DNA of 12,725 nt from Candidatus Sifarchaeum subterraneum. Its GTDB lineage: Archaea > Asgardarchaeota > Sifarchaeia > Sifarchaeales > Sifarchaeaceae. Shown here piece after piece: positions 12,406 to 12,725 of the stretch (position 1 is the stretch's first letter; each line of letters starts with the position of its first letter). Where the stretch lies: positions 1 to 12,725 of the forward strand of contig JAECRX010000268.1 in assembly GCA_016292335.1 (NCBI GenBank), read 5' to 3'. Made by a program: the position numbers and the translations under genes. The notes beneath the pieces are model-generated. The model was not told where the DNA came from. It saw only the letters and a list, made by a program, of their open reading frames with translations, and ran no database searches.

Positions 12406-12725
12406 ATGAAAACAGAAATATTCATAGTAAAAACTGAGAATCGAGAAGAGGGAATTCGAAAGCTTCTAGATCGGTTTGACCTTATGGAATTTAAGGGAAA
12501 GAAAGTTGCTCTCAAGCCGAACTACAACAGTGCTGACATTTTTCCTGCCTCTACCCATTTGGAAACTCTGCGAACATTAGTCAACGGTTTAAAGGAGGTT
12601 GGAGCCGAAAAGATAACTTTAGCCGAGCGTAGCGGTATGGGAAACACTCGAACTGTTTTGGAGCAACGCGATGTAACTAAACTTGCGGCTGAGTTGGGCT
12701 TTGAGGTTCTGGTCTTAGAAAAACT
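12406..12725 (+). CDS. DUF362 family protein, N-terminal part
   Basis: The frame starts at ATG 12406 (MKTEIFIVKTENREEG) and runs off the window after about 106 residues. Recognisable DUF362 features are GKKVALKPNYNSAD (about residues 33-46), FPASTHLETLRTLVNGLKEVGA and KITLAERSGMGNTR (about 71-84). Members of this family have poorly defined roles and often pair with 4Fe-4S domains; whether such a domain follows cannot be seen here. The start is supported by a TATA box about 30 bases upstream, and GGTG at 12391-12394 is a weak ribosome-binding match. It is divergent from the decayed minus-strand gene, about 100 bp away, and not obviously linked to the ribosomal genes. Confidence 0.85.
   Translation, partial: MKTEIFIVKTENREEGIRKLLDRFDLMEFKGKKVALKPNYNSADIFPASTHLETLRTLVNGLKEVGAEKITLAERSGMGNTRTVLEQRDVTKLAAELGFEVLVLEK

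Noticed and set aside
12300..12515. Minus-strand frame of 71 codons opposite the start of the DUF362 gene
   Set aside because: It overlaps the conserved DUF362 N-terminus and the divergent promoter; the Ser/Arg/Phe-rich product is typical of an antisense frame.
1..12725. CRISPR array, insertion sequence, prophage or defence system
   Set aside because: No regularly spaced repeats, transposase or integrase motifs, terminal inverted repeats with target duplications, or defence domains were found.

Overview
The window is a stretch of an AT-rich archaeal chromosome. Most of it (about 1.3 to 9.7 kb) is the archaeal S10/spc ribosomal-protein cluster. The domain assignment is firm: the cluster carries eS4, eL32 and eL19, the RNase P protein Rnp1 (Rpp29) sits between uL29 and uS17, and uS17, uS14, uS5 and uL14 are of the archaeal/eukaryotic type. 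The lineage is less certain. AT-rich coding, frequent TTG and GTG starts and a fragmented cluster would fit an uncultivated archaeon such as an Asgard or TACK lineage, but nothing here settles it.

Layout, all on the + strand unless noted. 1-795 is the 3' part of citrate synthase. 796-1282 is a gap with one possible small cysteine-containing protein. 1301-1762 is uL22, standing alone. 1763-2284 is a gap holding a coding-like relic. 2309-7328 is uS3, uL29, Rnp1, uS17, uL14, uL24, eS4, uL5, uS14, uS8 and uL6, closely packed with short gaps or overlaps. 7329-7555 is a 227-bp gap. From 7568 to 9728 lie eL32, eL19, uL18 and uS5, followed by an oligo-T terminator. 9910-11703 is a CPA1-type Na+/H+ antiporter with a long cytoplasmic tail. 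11704-12405 has no intact gene but contains a decayed minus-strand gene. 12406 to the window end is the start of a DUF362 protein, divergent from that relic.

The ribosomal genes supply both subunits, including much of the 5S RNA neighbourhood (uL5, uL18) and the small-subunit mRNA entry and decoding regions (uS3, uS5). Rnp1 ties tRNA 5' maturation to ribosome synthesis. The expected flanking genes are absent: uL3, uL4, uL23, uL2 and uS19 before uL22, and uL30, uL15 and SecY after uS5. Three proteins (uS3, uL24, eL32) carry glutamate-rich C-terminal tails.

I did not find a convincing new multi-gene system. The observations most worth following are apparent CTG start codons for uS3 and uS8, a decayed minus-strand gene that keeps an ideal ribosome-binding site, a coding-like relic between uL22 and uS3, and the splitting of the ribosomal cluster. 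No rRNA, tRNA, CRISPR array or insertion sequence was recognised.
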